A DNA stretch of 7,383 bases from assembly GCA_964529855.1 (NCBI GenBank), contig CAZGZU010000028.1:1-7383 (forward strand), in the 5' to 3' direction. This DNA comes from CAZGZU01 sp964529855 (GTDB lineage: Bacteria > Patescibacteriota > Minisyncoccia > Portnoybacterales > UBA2143). The position numbers and the translations under genes are program-made. Below the pieces are notes generated by a model that saw nothing but the letters and a program-made list of their open reading frames with translations, did not search any database and had not been told where the DNA came from. This document shows, in pieces, positions 1-5,993 of this stretch (its first letter is position 1; each line of letters starts with the position of its first letter).

Positions 1-83
1 TACGGCCTTTCCATCTTAAATACTTTAAATGAGTATGATTAGAAGAGTATCGTTGGGTAAGGCCGTATGTTTTGAGGTCGGGC
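1..83. repeat. Inverted-repeat element, left copy (partial)
   Basis: TACGGCCTT at 1-9 is the exact reverse complement of AAGGCCGTA at 59-67, which would close a stem around a 49-base AT-rich loop. The right arm continues with TGTTTTGAGG. The 18-mer AGGCCGTATGTTTTGAGG (60-77) recurs exactly at 7364-7381, near the other end of the window. If the element is palindromic, the matching outer part of its left arm lies before base 1, so this copy is cut by the window edge. No coding sequence is visible here. Function is unknown; it resembles a dispersed palindromic repeat rather than a mobile element with its own gene. Confidence 0.6.
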
Positions 84-95
84 CTTGGAACAGCC

Positions 96-125
96 TTGGA
101 ACGCCCGGGATATCTGTGTTATACT
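96..125 (+). promoter_or_regulatory. Sigma-70-like promoter for the 132-2750 gene run
   Basis: A -35 box TTGGAA (96-101), an 18-base spacer and a -10 box TATACT (120-125) lie just before the first gene. The expected transcription start, six or seven bases after the -10 box, falls at about 132, on or beside the ATG at 132. The first gene would then be leaderless. TTGGAA occurs twice in a short direct repeat (GCCTTGGAAC-type, 82-101), and only the second copy has the right spacing. Confidence 0.55.
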
Positions 126-131
126 TAAAAT

Positions 132-272
132 ATGAAAAATGACGTAGCTCGTTTTGAGAAAAAAGTTAAAAGAAAAACCAAACAGCGGGAGAAAAAGAAA
201 AGGCCGAAAATGAAGGTTTCTGGCAAGAGTGTTTTTAGGTTGAAGGAAATGATGAAAAAGAGCAGGCCTTGA
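132..272 (+). CDS. Small basic protein of unknown function (46 aa)
   Basis: An ATG at 132 opens a 46-codon frame ending in TGA (270-272). The product is extremely basic, rich in Lys and Arg, and acidic only at scattered positions. Its C-terminal half reads MKVSGKSVFRLKEMMKK (residues 27-43), which looks like a short conserved block ending in an amphipathic helix. No membrane segment or signal is present. The charge suggests binding to RNA, DNA or the ribosome, but I do not recognise a family and do not assign a function. A well-placed promoter ends six bases before the ATG, and no SD is present, consistent with leaderless translation. It leads a same-strand run, 37 bases ahead of the next gene. 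The main doubt is that the frame is short and Lys-rich by A-richness alone. Confidence 0.6.
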   Translation: MKNDVARFEKKVKRKTKQREKKKRPKMKVSGKSVFRLKEMMKKSRP

Positions 273-309
273 CTAACCTTTTCCCCTGTGATAATCTTTA
301 ATAAGCTAA

Positions 310-663
310 ATGATGAGATTTATTATCCAAATTCTAACCAATGCCGTAGCTATTTTCTTGGCTGCTTATTTGCTGCCAGGTTTTATTTTTGAAGGAGATA
401 TCCTTACTTTGGCGATTGCCGGCTTAATTCTGGGATTAATCAACTTCTTTATCAAGCCGCTTCTCCGTCTTGTTTCAGCTCCTTTAATCGCTTTGAGTTT
501 TGGCTTGTTCGCTGTAGCCATTAATATGGGCCTTTTGTGGCTTTTGGAATATCTGGTTTCCGAATTGACCATTGAGGGATTCTGGACCTATCTCTGGGGT
601 TCATTAATTCTTAGCGCAGTTAACATAGTTTTTGGCACGGCTAGAAGGAAGAAAAAAGATTAA
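310..663 (+). CDS. Phage_holin_4_2 / YvlD-type four-helix membrane protein
   Basis: A 117-residue integral membrane protein with four predicted hydrophobic helices at about residues 4-26, 30-50, 57-83 and 91-110, and a basic C-terminal tail (ARRKKKD). The pattern LPGF near residue 22, GLILGLINFFIKPLLRL near 38-54 and a Leu/Gly-rich third helix matches the bacterial family named 'mycobacterial 4 TMS phage holin' (Pfam PF04020, which includes YvlD). Despite the name, members are usually ordinary chromosomal envelope proteins of unknown function, and nothing here suggests lysis. The start could be either of two adjacent ATGs (310 or 313); there is no SD. Its stop codon TAA overlaps the secG start (TAATG), which implies co-transcription and translational coupling. 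Confidence 0.85.
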   Translation: MMRFIIQILTNAVAIFLAAYLLPGFIFEGDILTLAIAGLILGLINFFIKPLLRLVSAPLIALSFGLFAVAINMGLLWLLEYLVSELTIEGFWTYLWGSLILSAVNIVFGTARRKKKD

Positions 664-881
664 TGGAAACTGTCCTGGGTATTGCTCAAATTACTATTTC
701 TGTAGCTTTAATTACCACTATTCTCCTCCAGCAGCGGGGAGCCGGCGGTTCCGGCATCTTTGGCGCCGGCGGTGGAGCTAGCTATTACACTAAAAGAGGA
801 TTTGAAAAAATCCTTTTTACGGCAACCGTTATTTTGGCAGGTCTGTTTATTATCTCTGCCTTCCTTAATCTTATCCTCTGA
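663..881 (+). CDS. secG: SecG, preprotein translocase subunit
   Basis: A 72-residue protein with the SecG layout: first membrane helix (about residues 4-22), the conserved cytoplasmic loop LLQQRGAGGSGIFGAGGG (residues 21-38, key residues Q-x-R-G-x-G and the Gly-rich stretch), and a second membrane helix (about 50-71). SecG sits beside SecYE in the plasma membrane and assists SecA-driven export of proteins. Length is typical for the family. The ATG shares one base with the stop of the upstream gene. A weak purine stretch (AAGGAA, 645-650) lies too far upstream to be an ideal SD, so coupling probably matters more. The stop codon TGA is the first triplet of a perfect hairpin (879-900). The downstream neighbour is itself an exported, membrane-anchored protein. 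Confidence 0.93.
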   Translation: METVLGIAQITISVALITTILLQQRGAGGSGIFGAGGGASYYTKRGFEKILFTATVILAGLFIISAFLNLIL

Positions 882-900
882 ATCCGGCACTCCGGATTCA
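879..900 (+). other. Perfect stem-loop that includes the secG stop codon
   Basis: TGAATCCGG (879-887) pairs without mismatch with CCGGATTCA (892-900) around a CACT loop. The first triplet of the stem is the secG stop codon. No T-run follows (AAAATGGG), so it is a poor intrinsic terminator. It could protect the mRNA 3' end after processing or cause partial attenuation between secG and the solute-binding protein gene. Confidence 0.6.
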
Positions 901-939
901 AAATGGGTCTTGGCTAAACTTAGGCAACATTTTTTTGAT

Positions 940-945
940 AGGAGG
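940..945 (+). promoter_or_regulatory. Strong SD that points to an ATT start at 951
   Basis: AGGAGG is a full-strength SD site. Five bases later lies ATT (951-953), in frame with the solute-binding protein gene, and a stop (TAG, 939-941) closes that frame immediately upstream. The only conventional alternative start in this frame, TTG at 1005, has no SD and is 59 bases away. No ATG, GTG or TTG in any frame at normal spacing leads into a long reading frame, so this SD most simply serves the ATT. Confidence 0.6.
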
Positions 946-950
946 CAAAT

Positions 951-2750
951 ATTCCTAACATTGGTACTCAATTAAAAAATTTAATATCTTGGCCGAAAAA
1001 GCTTTTGGAAAAACTCGTAACTCCCCCAGAGGGCAAATGGCCCAGTTGGCGGCAGTGGACTCATCTGCCTAAGGTTTTGCCTTTTCGGGAACGCTGGCTG
1101 GTACGCGGCCTTTCTTTGCTTATTCTGATTTCTTCAATAGTTCTGGTTGCCAATGCTTATACCAGTCGCACGCTCTTAGAGCCCCAAGTAGGCGGACGCT
1201 ATGAAGAAGGCATTCTCGGCCAGGTCCGCTATATCAACCCTGTCCTGGCCCAAACCAATGACGCGGACCGGGATTTGGTTCAGCTTGTCTATTCCAGCTT
1301 GTTTAAATACGACGGCCAGGGCAATCTTATCCCTGATTTGGCCGAAGAATATACGATTAGTGAAGACGGCCTGACCTATAATATTTATCTCAGAAAAAAC
1401 GTTCTCTGGCATGATAACGAACCTTTAACGGCCAATGACGTTATCTTTACCATTAAAACCATTCAGGATGCCGAGTATAAAAGCCCTTTAAAGAATAACT
1501 GGCAGGGCGTTAAAGTGGAAAAAATTGACGAGTTCAGCGTCTCTTTTAAATTAAACAACGTTTATGCGCCTTTTTTGCATAATCTGACCGTGGCCATTCT
1601 GCCGGCTCATCTCTGGGCAGGCATTTCCGCCCAGAACTTCCCTTTGGCTGAATATAATCTTAAGCCAATCGGCTCCGGCCCCTATAAATTCAAGAAATTC
1701 AGCAAATCAACCGCCGGCAAAATTGAGTCAATGGAACTGACCCGCAATGAAGATTTCTATCTGACTCCTTCCCAGAAAGAGCTGGCCAGCCCGTTTATTG
1801 AAACAATTGTTCTAAAATTCTACGACAGCCAGACAGCTCTGGTTGAGGCCCATCAAAGAGGCCAGATAGACGGATTAAGCTTTCTTTTAACAACCGACCA
1901 CTCAAAGATTAAAAGTAATTTTAACGTCCATCAAATCAATTTGCCGGCCTATTATGCTGTTTTCTTTAACCAGACGTCCAGCAAGGCCCTGGCTGATAAA
2001 AGCGTCCGGCTGGCTCTGGCTTATGCCACTGACAAAGAGGAAATTATCAATAAAATCCTGAACGGACGAGCCATTCCTGTCCATTCCCCTCTTTTGCCCG
2101 GCTGGTTTGGCTATACGGCTGAAACAAAAATTTATGATTTTGCTCTGGATCATGCCCAGAATCTTTTGGAAGAAGCCGGCTGGCAGGATGCTGACAATGA
2201 CGGGGTCAGAGAAAAAGAAATTAACGAACAGGAAACAAGATTGGAAATAAATCTTTTGACCACTGACTGGCCGGAATTAAAAGAAACCGCTCAATTGCTT
2301 AAAGAGCAATGGGAGAAGATTGGCGCTCAAGTCAATCTGGAAATAATTGAAGCAACATCCATCCAGCAGGAATACATCCGACCCCGCGAATACCAGGCCC
2401 TGCTCTTTGGCGAGGTCTTGGGAGCCGACCCTGACCCCTTTGCTTTCTGGCATTCCTCACAAAGAAAAGACCCTGGTCTTAATCTGGCTCTCTATCAGAA
2501 TACGGACGTGGACAAACTCCTGGAAGAGGCCCGTCAGACCCTGGATGAAGAACAGCGAATTGAAAAATACACCGAATTCCAGAAATTACTGGTGGACGAC
2601 ATCCCGGCCATTTTCCTTTACAGTTCAACCTATCTTTATCCGGTCAATAAAAAAGTAAAAGGAATTGACATAGAAAAATTGGCTCAACCCTCCCAAAGAT
2701 TCTCTCAAGTGGAAAACTGGTATATTAAAACAAACAGGATTTGGAAATGA
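951..2750 (+). CDS. Oligopeptide-type ABC transporter substrate-binding protein (family 5)
   Basis: This is the extracytoplasmic receptor of a peptide (Dpp/Opp/nickel-type) ABC importer, SBP_bac_5 family. From ATT 951 it has 599 residues; from the conservative TTG at 1005 it has 581. A basic, Trp-rich N-terminus leads to one hydrophobic helix (about residues 52-68 in the long form) with no lipobox cysteine, so it is probably held by an uncleaved signal anchor. The family signature follows at about residues 129-150 (AEEYTISEDGLTYNIYLRKN), with WHDNEPLTANDVIFTI after it. GSGPYKF, the mid-protein FNQTSSKALADKSVRLALAYA region and LFGEVLGADPDPFAFWHSSQ are also typical of the fold. No permease or ATPase gene is in the window, so its partners lie elsewhere. 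The stop codon lies in the next stem-loop. Ligand specificity cannot be read from the sequence; only the start is uncertain. Confidence 0.9.
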   Translation: MPNIGTQLKNLISWPKKLLEKLVTPPEGKWPSWRQWTHLPKVLPFRERWLVRGLSLLILISSIVLVANAYTSRTLLEPQVGGRYEEGILGQVRYINPVLAQTNDADRDLVQLVYSSLFKYDGQGNLIPDLAEEYTISEDGLTYNIYLRKNVLWHDNEPLTANDVIFTIKTIQDAEYKSPLKNNWQGVKVEKIDEFSVSFKLNNVYAPFLHNLTVAILPAHLWAGISAQNFPLAEYNLKPIGSGPYKFKKFSKSTAGKIESMELTRNEDFYLTPSQKELASPFIETIVLKFYDSQTALVEAHQRGQIDGLSFLLTTDHSKIKSNFNVHQINLPAYYAVFFNQTSSKALADKSVRLALAYATDKEEIINKILNGRAIPVHSPLLPGWFGYTAETKIYDFALDHAQNLLEEAGWQDADNDGVREKEINEQETRLEINLLTTDWPELKETAQLLKEQWEKIGAQVNLEIIEATSIQQEYIRPREYQALLFGEVLGADPDPFAFWHSSQRKDPGLNLALYQNTDVDKLLEEARQTLDEEQRIEKYTEFQKLLVDDIPAIFLYSSTYLYPVNKKVKGIDIEKLAQPSQRFSQVENWYIKTNRIWK

Positions 2751-2795
2751 CCATTTTTTCAGTCGCCTTAGGCAGCGACTGCTAGAAAATGGTCA
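2748..2795. repeat. Stem-loop at the 3' end of the solute-binding protein gene
   Basis: TGACCATTTT (2748-2757) pairs perfectly with AAAATGGTCA (2786-2795). Inside it CAGTCGC (2760-2766) pairs with GCGACTG (2775-2781) around an 8-base loop. The first triplet is the stop codon of the upstream gene. No T-run follows, so it is more likely a repeat arm or mRNA-stabilising hairpin than a terminator. Its last four bases overlap the next palindromic repeat. Confidence 0.65.
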
Positions 2796-2873
2796 TCCTG
2801 AGGTCGCCCAGGGCGACCGAAGGATCCCGTGCAACGCCACGGGATTGCTTCGGCCTATTGGCCTCGCAATGAC
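2792..2873. repeat. Dispersed palindromic repeat with side arms (GTCATCCTGAG / CTCGCAATGAC type)
   Basis: The outer ends GTCAT (2792-2796) and ATGAC (2869-2873) are inverted. Between them lie a hairpin GGTCGCC-CAG-GGCGACC (2802-2818), a central stem CGAAG plus ATCCCGTG (2818-2831) pairing with CACGGGAT plus CTTCG (2838-2852), and a small hairpin GGCC-TATT-GGCC (2852-2863). The whole can fold as a cruciform. The half-motifs 'GTCATCCTGAG...CGAAGGATC' and 'GGATTGCTTCG...CTCGCAATGAC' are well known from short intergenic repeats in many unrelated bacteria. It lies in the gap between two genes and stops three bases before the next start codon, leaving no room for an SD. Confidence 0.75.
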
Positions 2874-2876
2874 AAC

Positions 2877-3596
2877 ATGAACCTCAAAAATCTTACCCCT
2901 AAAATCCGCCATTTAAGAGAAATGAAGGAATTGCTTTTTGACCAGAAATGGGCAACCACCGCCCCTGATTTGGAACTCTATTACATGTATCGCGATTTGG
3001 CGGCCAATGAACAAGACAAACAGAAAATCACTAAGCAGGGTTTAAGATATGACATCACCAGAATGCCTTTTATTATGCTCGGTCAGGAGTATAACAAGAC
3101 GGCCGGGCATGACCATCCTCTGGTGCCGGGAACTGACTTAACCTATCCGGAGATTTACCAGGTTTTACAAGGAGAAGCCATTTTTCTGCTGCAGGATTCA
3201 CAGGAAGACAAGATTAAGGACGTTCAGGTCATCAAAGCCAAGAAAAATGACCAGATAATTGTCTGGCCTAATTATGAACATTTAATCATTAATGCTTCTG
3301 AACAGGAATTAAAAACCGCTAACTGGGTTTGCCGTGATTTTGGCTCTAATGTTTATCTGCCTTTTAGAAGCAAGCATGGTTTTAGCTATTTTGCCCTTAA
3401 AGGCGAGGGAGGAGAAATAAGGTGGGTTAAGAATGAGAATTACAGCCAGATTCCTGACCTAAAATTTGCTGAAGCCAATCTGGGCTTAGAGCAATTTAAC
3501 ATAGACAAAGGACAGGAAATGTATTCTCTGGTCAAAGACCTGACCAAACTGGATTTTTTGAAAAGACCGGAGAAATATGATTGGAGGGTAAAATAA
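2877..3596 (+). CDS. Cupin-type glucose-6-phosphate isomerase
   Basis: A 239-residue cupin of the archaeal-type phosphoglucose isomerase family (Pfam PF06560), which interconverts glucose 6-phosphate and fructose 6-phosphate in the cytoplasm using a bound metal. All four expected metal ligands are visible: His78 and His80 in EYNKTAGHDHP, Glu92 in YPEIYQVLQGEA, and His135 in VWPNYEHLIIN. Family features DFGSNVYLP and a C-terminal region with a KHGFSYFAL strand follow. The frame can be read upstream to a GTG at 2829, but those 16 codons are translated palindromic repeat, so I take ATG 2877. No SD is present; the repeat abuts the start. It is unrelated to the usual bacterial Pgi fold. Neighbouring genes give no glycolytic operon. 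Transcription is either read-through from the upstream gene or starts in the repeat region. Confidence 0.85.
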   Translation: MNLKNLTPKIRHLREMKELLFDQKWATTAPDLELYYMYRDLAANEQDKQKITKQGLRYDITRMPFIMLGQEYNKTAGHDHPLVPGTDLTYPEIYQVLQGEAIFLLQDSQEDKIKDVQVIKAKKNDQIIVWPNYEHLIINASEQELKTANWVCRDFGSNVYLPFRSKHGFSYFALKGEGGEIRWVKNENYSQIPDLKFAEANLGLEQFNIDKGQEMYSLVKDLTKLDFLKRPEKYDWRVK

Positions 3597-3598
3597 AA

Positions 3599-3635
3599 AA
3601 GCCCGCTTTGGATTGATTTGTCTCAAAGCGGGCTT
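3599..3635. terminator. Intrinsic terminator between convergent genes
   Basis: AAGCCCGCTTTG (3599-3610) pairs perfectly with CAAAGCGGGCTT (3624-3635) around a 13-base loop. Read on the minus strand the hairpin is followed by TTTTTTATTTTA (3600 downward), a classic U-tract, so it ends the gene at 3650-4021. On the plus strand it ends in GGGCTTCTAAG, a weaker tract, but it probably also stops the isomerase transcript. Confidence 0.9.
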
Positions 3636-3649
3636 CTAAGGATAGATTT

Positions 3650-4021
3650 TTATTTCTTTTTAGCCTTGGCTGCCGACTTAAGTGGTTTATAAGGAATAAT
3701 CACGAATTCTCCGTTCTTTAGTATTTGAGTGACTATAAATTCTTTGGGGAGAGTATCTTTTCTCGTCCCGTCTATCTGATAAAGACGAGGGGGATGAGGA
3801 ACAGAGTCAGTAACTTTCTGCAACAACAGAAGATGCGGCGGGAAATCCTGGCTTTTATACCTCATTCCTTCCTCCAGTTCAAAGAATGGTAACCCCTGAT
3901 ACTTGTCACAGGTAGATCCGACTATCACTATAATACCACCAACGAAAAGGCCTCCGCAAAAAGCAAAGAAAATAAACACCCAATTAATCGACTTCTTCAT
4001 CCGTTCCTTTTCTTCAGCCAT
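3650..4021 (-). CDS. Single-pass membrane protein of unknown function (123 aa)
   Basis: Short charged N-terminus (MAEEKERMKKS), one long hydrophobic helix at about residues 13-35 (NWVFIFFAFCGGLFVGGIIVIVG), then an 85-residue domain presumed to lie outside the membrane, with a Lys-rich tail (KSAAKAKKK). The outer domain looks beta-rich (FFELEEGMRYKS, FIVTQILKNGEFVIIPY) and may be a small barrel; I recognise no family. A single Cys at position 38 follows the helix but has no lipobox context. The start is well fixed: AAGGAGG (4036 to 4030) lies eight bases before the ATG. A perfect-consensus promoter lies about 70 bases upstream, and a strong terminator follows its stop, so it is a monocistronic, probably well-expressed gene. 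Confidence 0.8.
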   Translation of the reverse strand: MAEEKERMKKSINWVFIFFAFCGGLFVGGIIVIVGSTCDKYQGLPFFELEEGMRYKSQDFPPHLLLLQKVTDSVPHPPRLYQIDGTRKDTLPKEFIVTQILKNGEFVIIPYKPLKSAAKAKKK

Positions 4022-4077
4022 ATTTTCTTCCTCCTTAATAAAAAGTTTAAAAACTAAAAAAGAACTTTCCTTTTCAT

Positions 4078-4106
4078 TTGATTTACTATATTATATATTA
4101 TAAAAT
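4078..4106 (+). promoter_or_regulatory. Promoter for tRNA-Leu and RNase J
   Basis: TTGATT (4078-4083), a 17-base spacer and TAAAAT (4101-4106) place a start at about 4113, giving a 5' precursor extension of roughly six bases on the tRNA at 4119. It overlaps the minus-strand promoter over most of its length, so the two cannot be occupied together. Confidence 0.6.
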
Positions 4107-4118
4107 GTGGATTGTCAA
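4090..4118 (-). promoter_or_regulatory. Perfect-consensus sigma-70 promoter (minus strand)
   Basis: Reading leftward: TTGACA (4118-4113), a 17-base spacer, then TATAAT (4095-4090). Both hexamers and the spacing are exact consensus. Expected start is near 4083, giving a 5' leader of about 60 nt before the ATG at 4021. The -35 box ends against the first base of the tRNA gene on the other strand. Confidence 0.85.
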
Positions 4119-4202
4119 GGGCGAGTGATGAAACTGGTAAACATGCATGGTTCAGGACCATGTGGTAGCAATACCTTGCGGGTTCGAATCCCGCCTCGCC
4201 CA
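4119..4202 (+). tRNA. tRNA-Leu, anticodon CAG
   Basis: A complete cloverleaf. Acceptor GGGCGAG (4119-4125) pairs with CTCGCCC (4195-4201), and A4202 is the discriminator. D stem ATG/CAT with GG in the loop. Anticodon stem CATGG (4146-4150) / CCATG (4158-4162) with loop TTCAGGA, so the anticodon is CAG (4153-4155), reading CUG. The long variable arm GGTA-GCAA-TACC (4164-4175) marks class II, fitting leucine. T arm GCGGG-TTCGAAT-CCCGC (4178-4194). CCA is not encoded: CCT follows, so it must be added after processing. The next gene's ATG begins at 4206. Confidence 0.97.
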
Positions 4203-4205
4203 CCT

Positions 4206-5906
4206 ATGGTAAAAACAACTAAACCTGCTTCTCAAAGCAGAACTCAAAGCTTAAGAATCATTCCTTTGGGCGGCCTGGAGGAAATCGGCCGTAATATGAT
4301 GGCTCTTGAGTATGGCCAGGACATTATTATCATTGATATGGGCCTGCAATTTCCGGAAGAAGACATGCCCGGCATTGACTATATTATCCCCAATACGGCC
4401 TATCTCAAGGACAAAAAAGAGCGAATTCGCGGCGTTATTATCACCCACGGCCATTACGACCATATCGGAGCAATTCCCCATTCCATTGGCCGGTTGGGCA
4501 ATCCGCCAATTTATACTACTCCCCTGACCCGCGGAATTATTCTTAAAAGACAGGAGGATTTCCCGGAAGGACCTCATTTAGATATTCATCAGTTTAAAAA
4601 AACCGACAAGATTCAGCTGGGCTGTTTTAAGATTGAATTTTTCCATGTTAATCACAATATTCCGGATGGCGTTGGTTTGGTTATTGAAACGCCGGTCGGC
4701 CGAATTGTCCATACCGGAGATTTCAAGTTTGACCACAGCCCGATTGGCGATGAACCGGCTGACATTTCCCGAATTAGCGAAATTGCCAATGGCGGTGTCT
4801 TGGCTCTGATGTCAGACAGCACCAATGCCGAGAAACCGGGCCATTCCATTTCCGAAAAAGACATTCAGGATAATCTGGAACAGATATTCAAAGAAGCGCC
4901 CGGCCGGATTATTATTGCCACTTTTGCTTCTCTAATCAGTCGCATTCAGGAAGTCATTAATCTGGCGGAGAAATATCAAAGAAAAATAGCCGTTGACGGC
5001 TATAGTATGAAAATGAACGTGGAAATCAGTAAAAAACTGGGCTATCTCAAAACCAAAAAAGGCACTTTAATCAGCGCTAAACAAGTAGATGATTATCCGC
5101 CAAAGAAAACAGTTATTATTTGTACAGGCGCCCAAGGCGAAGGCAATGCCGTTCTCATGCGGATTGCCAATCAGGAACACCGCTATATTCGAATCCAGAA
5201 AGGCGATGCGGTGGCTTTTTCCTCGTCAGTGGTGCCGGGCAATGAAAGAACCGTTCAGAATCTCAAAGATATTCTCTGGCGGCAGGGTGCCCGGGTCTAT
5301 CACTATCAAATGATGGACATTCATGCCGGCGGGCATGCCCAGAAAGAAGACCTCAAAATGATGATTAATCTGGTCCGGCCCAAATTCTTTATTCCCATTC
5401 ACGGCAATTATTATATGCTGAAATTGCACGGGGAAATCGCCGAAAGCGTCGGTATTCCTTCAAAGAATATTATGGTGGCCGGCAATGGCCGGGTTATTCT
5501 GATTAACCAAAAATCAATCCGCTTGAGCAAAGAAGAGGTGCCGGCCAATTATGTAATGGTTGATGGCCTCGGCGTCGGCGACGTTGGCCAGGTTGTTCTG
5601 CGCGACCGGCAAGCCATGGCTACCGAAGGCATGTTCGTTATTATTGCCGTGGTGGACAGCAAAACCGGCCGGGTCCACGGCGAACCCGACATTATTTCCC
5701 GCGGTTTTGTCTATTTAAGAGAGTCAAAGGAACTGCTTGACCAGACCAGAAGAAAAGTCAAAGAAATCATTTCCAAGACAACCTCTGATGAACATACGGT
5801 CAACTGGTCTTACGTTAAGGACAATATCCGTGACAAAATCGGTCAATTCCTTTATACTAAAACTCAGAGACGACCAATGGTTCTGCCAGTGGTCATTGAA
5901 ATATAA
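4206..5906 (+). CDS. rnj: Ribonuclease J
   Basis: A 566-residue beta-CASP metallo-beta-lactamase nuclease with endo- and 5'-to-3' exoribonuclease activity, central to mRNA decay and RNA maturation in bacteria that lack RNase E. Visible motifs: LGGLEEIGRN near the start; the zinc motif HGHYDH (His81, His83, Asp85, His86); HTGDF (His169, Asp172); LMSDSTNA; ATFASLISRIQ; SSSVVPGNE; HAGGHA (374 and 377 His); IPIHGNYYML (His399). The C-terminal region (SRGFVYLRES, then a basic RRP end) is also typical, and length matches the family. The same frame runs back to an ATG at 4107, but those 33 codons translate the tRNA gene and its leader, so ATG 4206 is the start. No SD exists: the 5' context is the tRNA itself. 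The mRNA is most likely released by cleavage at the tRNA 3' end. Confidence 0.95.
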   Translation: MVKTTKPASQSRTQSLRIIPLGGLEEIGRNMMALEYGQDIIIIDMGLQFPEEDMPGIDYIIPNTAYLKDKKERIRGVIITHGHYDHIGAIPHSIGRLGNPPIYTTPLTRGIILKRQEDFPEGPHLDIHQFKKTDKIQLGCFKIEFFHVNHNIPDGVGLVIETPVGRIVHTGDFKFDHSPIGDEPADISRISEIANGGVLALMSDSTNAEKPGHSISEKDIQDNLEQIFKEAPGRIIIATFASLISRIQEVINLAEKYQRKIAVDGYSMKMNVEISKKLGYLKTKKGTLISAKQVDDYPPKKTVIICTGAQGEGNAVLMRIANQEHRYIRIQKGDAVAFSSSVVPGNERTVQNLKDILWRQGARVYHYQMMDIHAGGHAQKEDLKMMINLVRPKFFIPIHGNYYMLKLHGEIAESVGIPSKNIMVAGNGRVILINQKSIRLSKEEVPANYVMVDGLGVGDVGQVVLRDRQAMATEGMFVIIAVVDSKTGRVHGEPDIISRGFVYLRESKELLDQTRRKVKEIISKTTSDEHTVNWSYVKDNIRDKIGQFLYTKTQRRPMVLPVVIEI

Positions 5907-5918
5907 ATTAGCAGTCCA

Positions 5919-5945
5919 TTGATAATTAAAAATCCATTGTAAAAT
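5919..5945 (+). promoter_or_regulatory. Weak possible promoter before the LysM-like gene
   Basis: TTGATA (5919-5924) and TAAAAT (5940-5945) are separated by only 15 bases, shorter than the optimum. It overlaps a small inverted repeat CCATT-GTAA-AATGG (5934-5947). The downstream gene may equally be transcribed with RNase J, since no terminator lies between them. Confidence 0.25.
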
Positions 5946-5993
5946 GGAGGGAAAGGTCGAAAAAAATAAGTAAACCAGAAAAGGAGACACATC

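Noticed and set aside
132..272. Ribosomal protein bS21 (small, basic)
   Set aside because: It lacks the bS21 N-terminal pattern and its conserved Arg-rich helix order; only size and charge agree.
310..663. Sign of a prophage because of the 'phage holin' family name
   Set aside because: No endolysin, structural or integrase gene is present. PF04020 proteins are commonly chromosomal, and the gene overlaps secG.
708..975. Reading frames on both strands across secG (minus 708-971, plus 760-975)
   Set aside because: They are shadows of secG and its downstream hairpin, with no start signals and no recognisable protein features.
2829..2876. GTG start and 16 extra residues on the isomerase
   Set aside because: They lie wholly inside the palindromic repeat, and the isomerase-like sequence begins at ATG 2877.
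4107..4205. N-terminal extension of RNase J to an upstream ATG
   Set aside because: The 33 extra codons translate the pre-tRNA and tRNA-Leu (the T arm gives the telltale LRVRIPPRPP). RNase J homology begins only after 4206.
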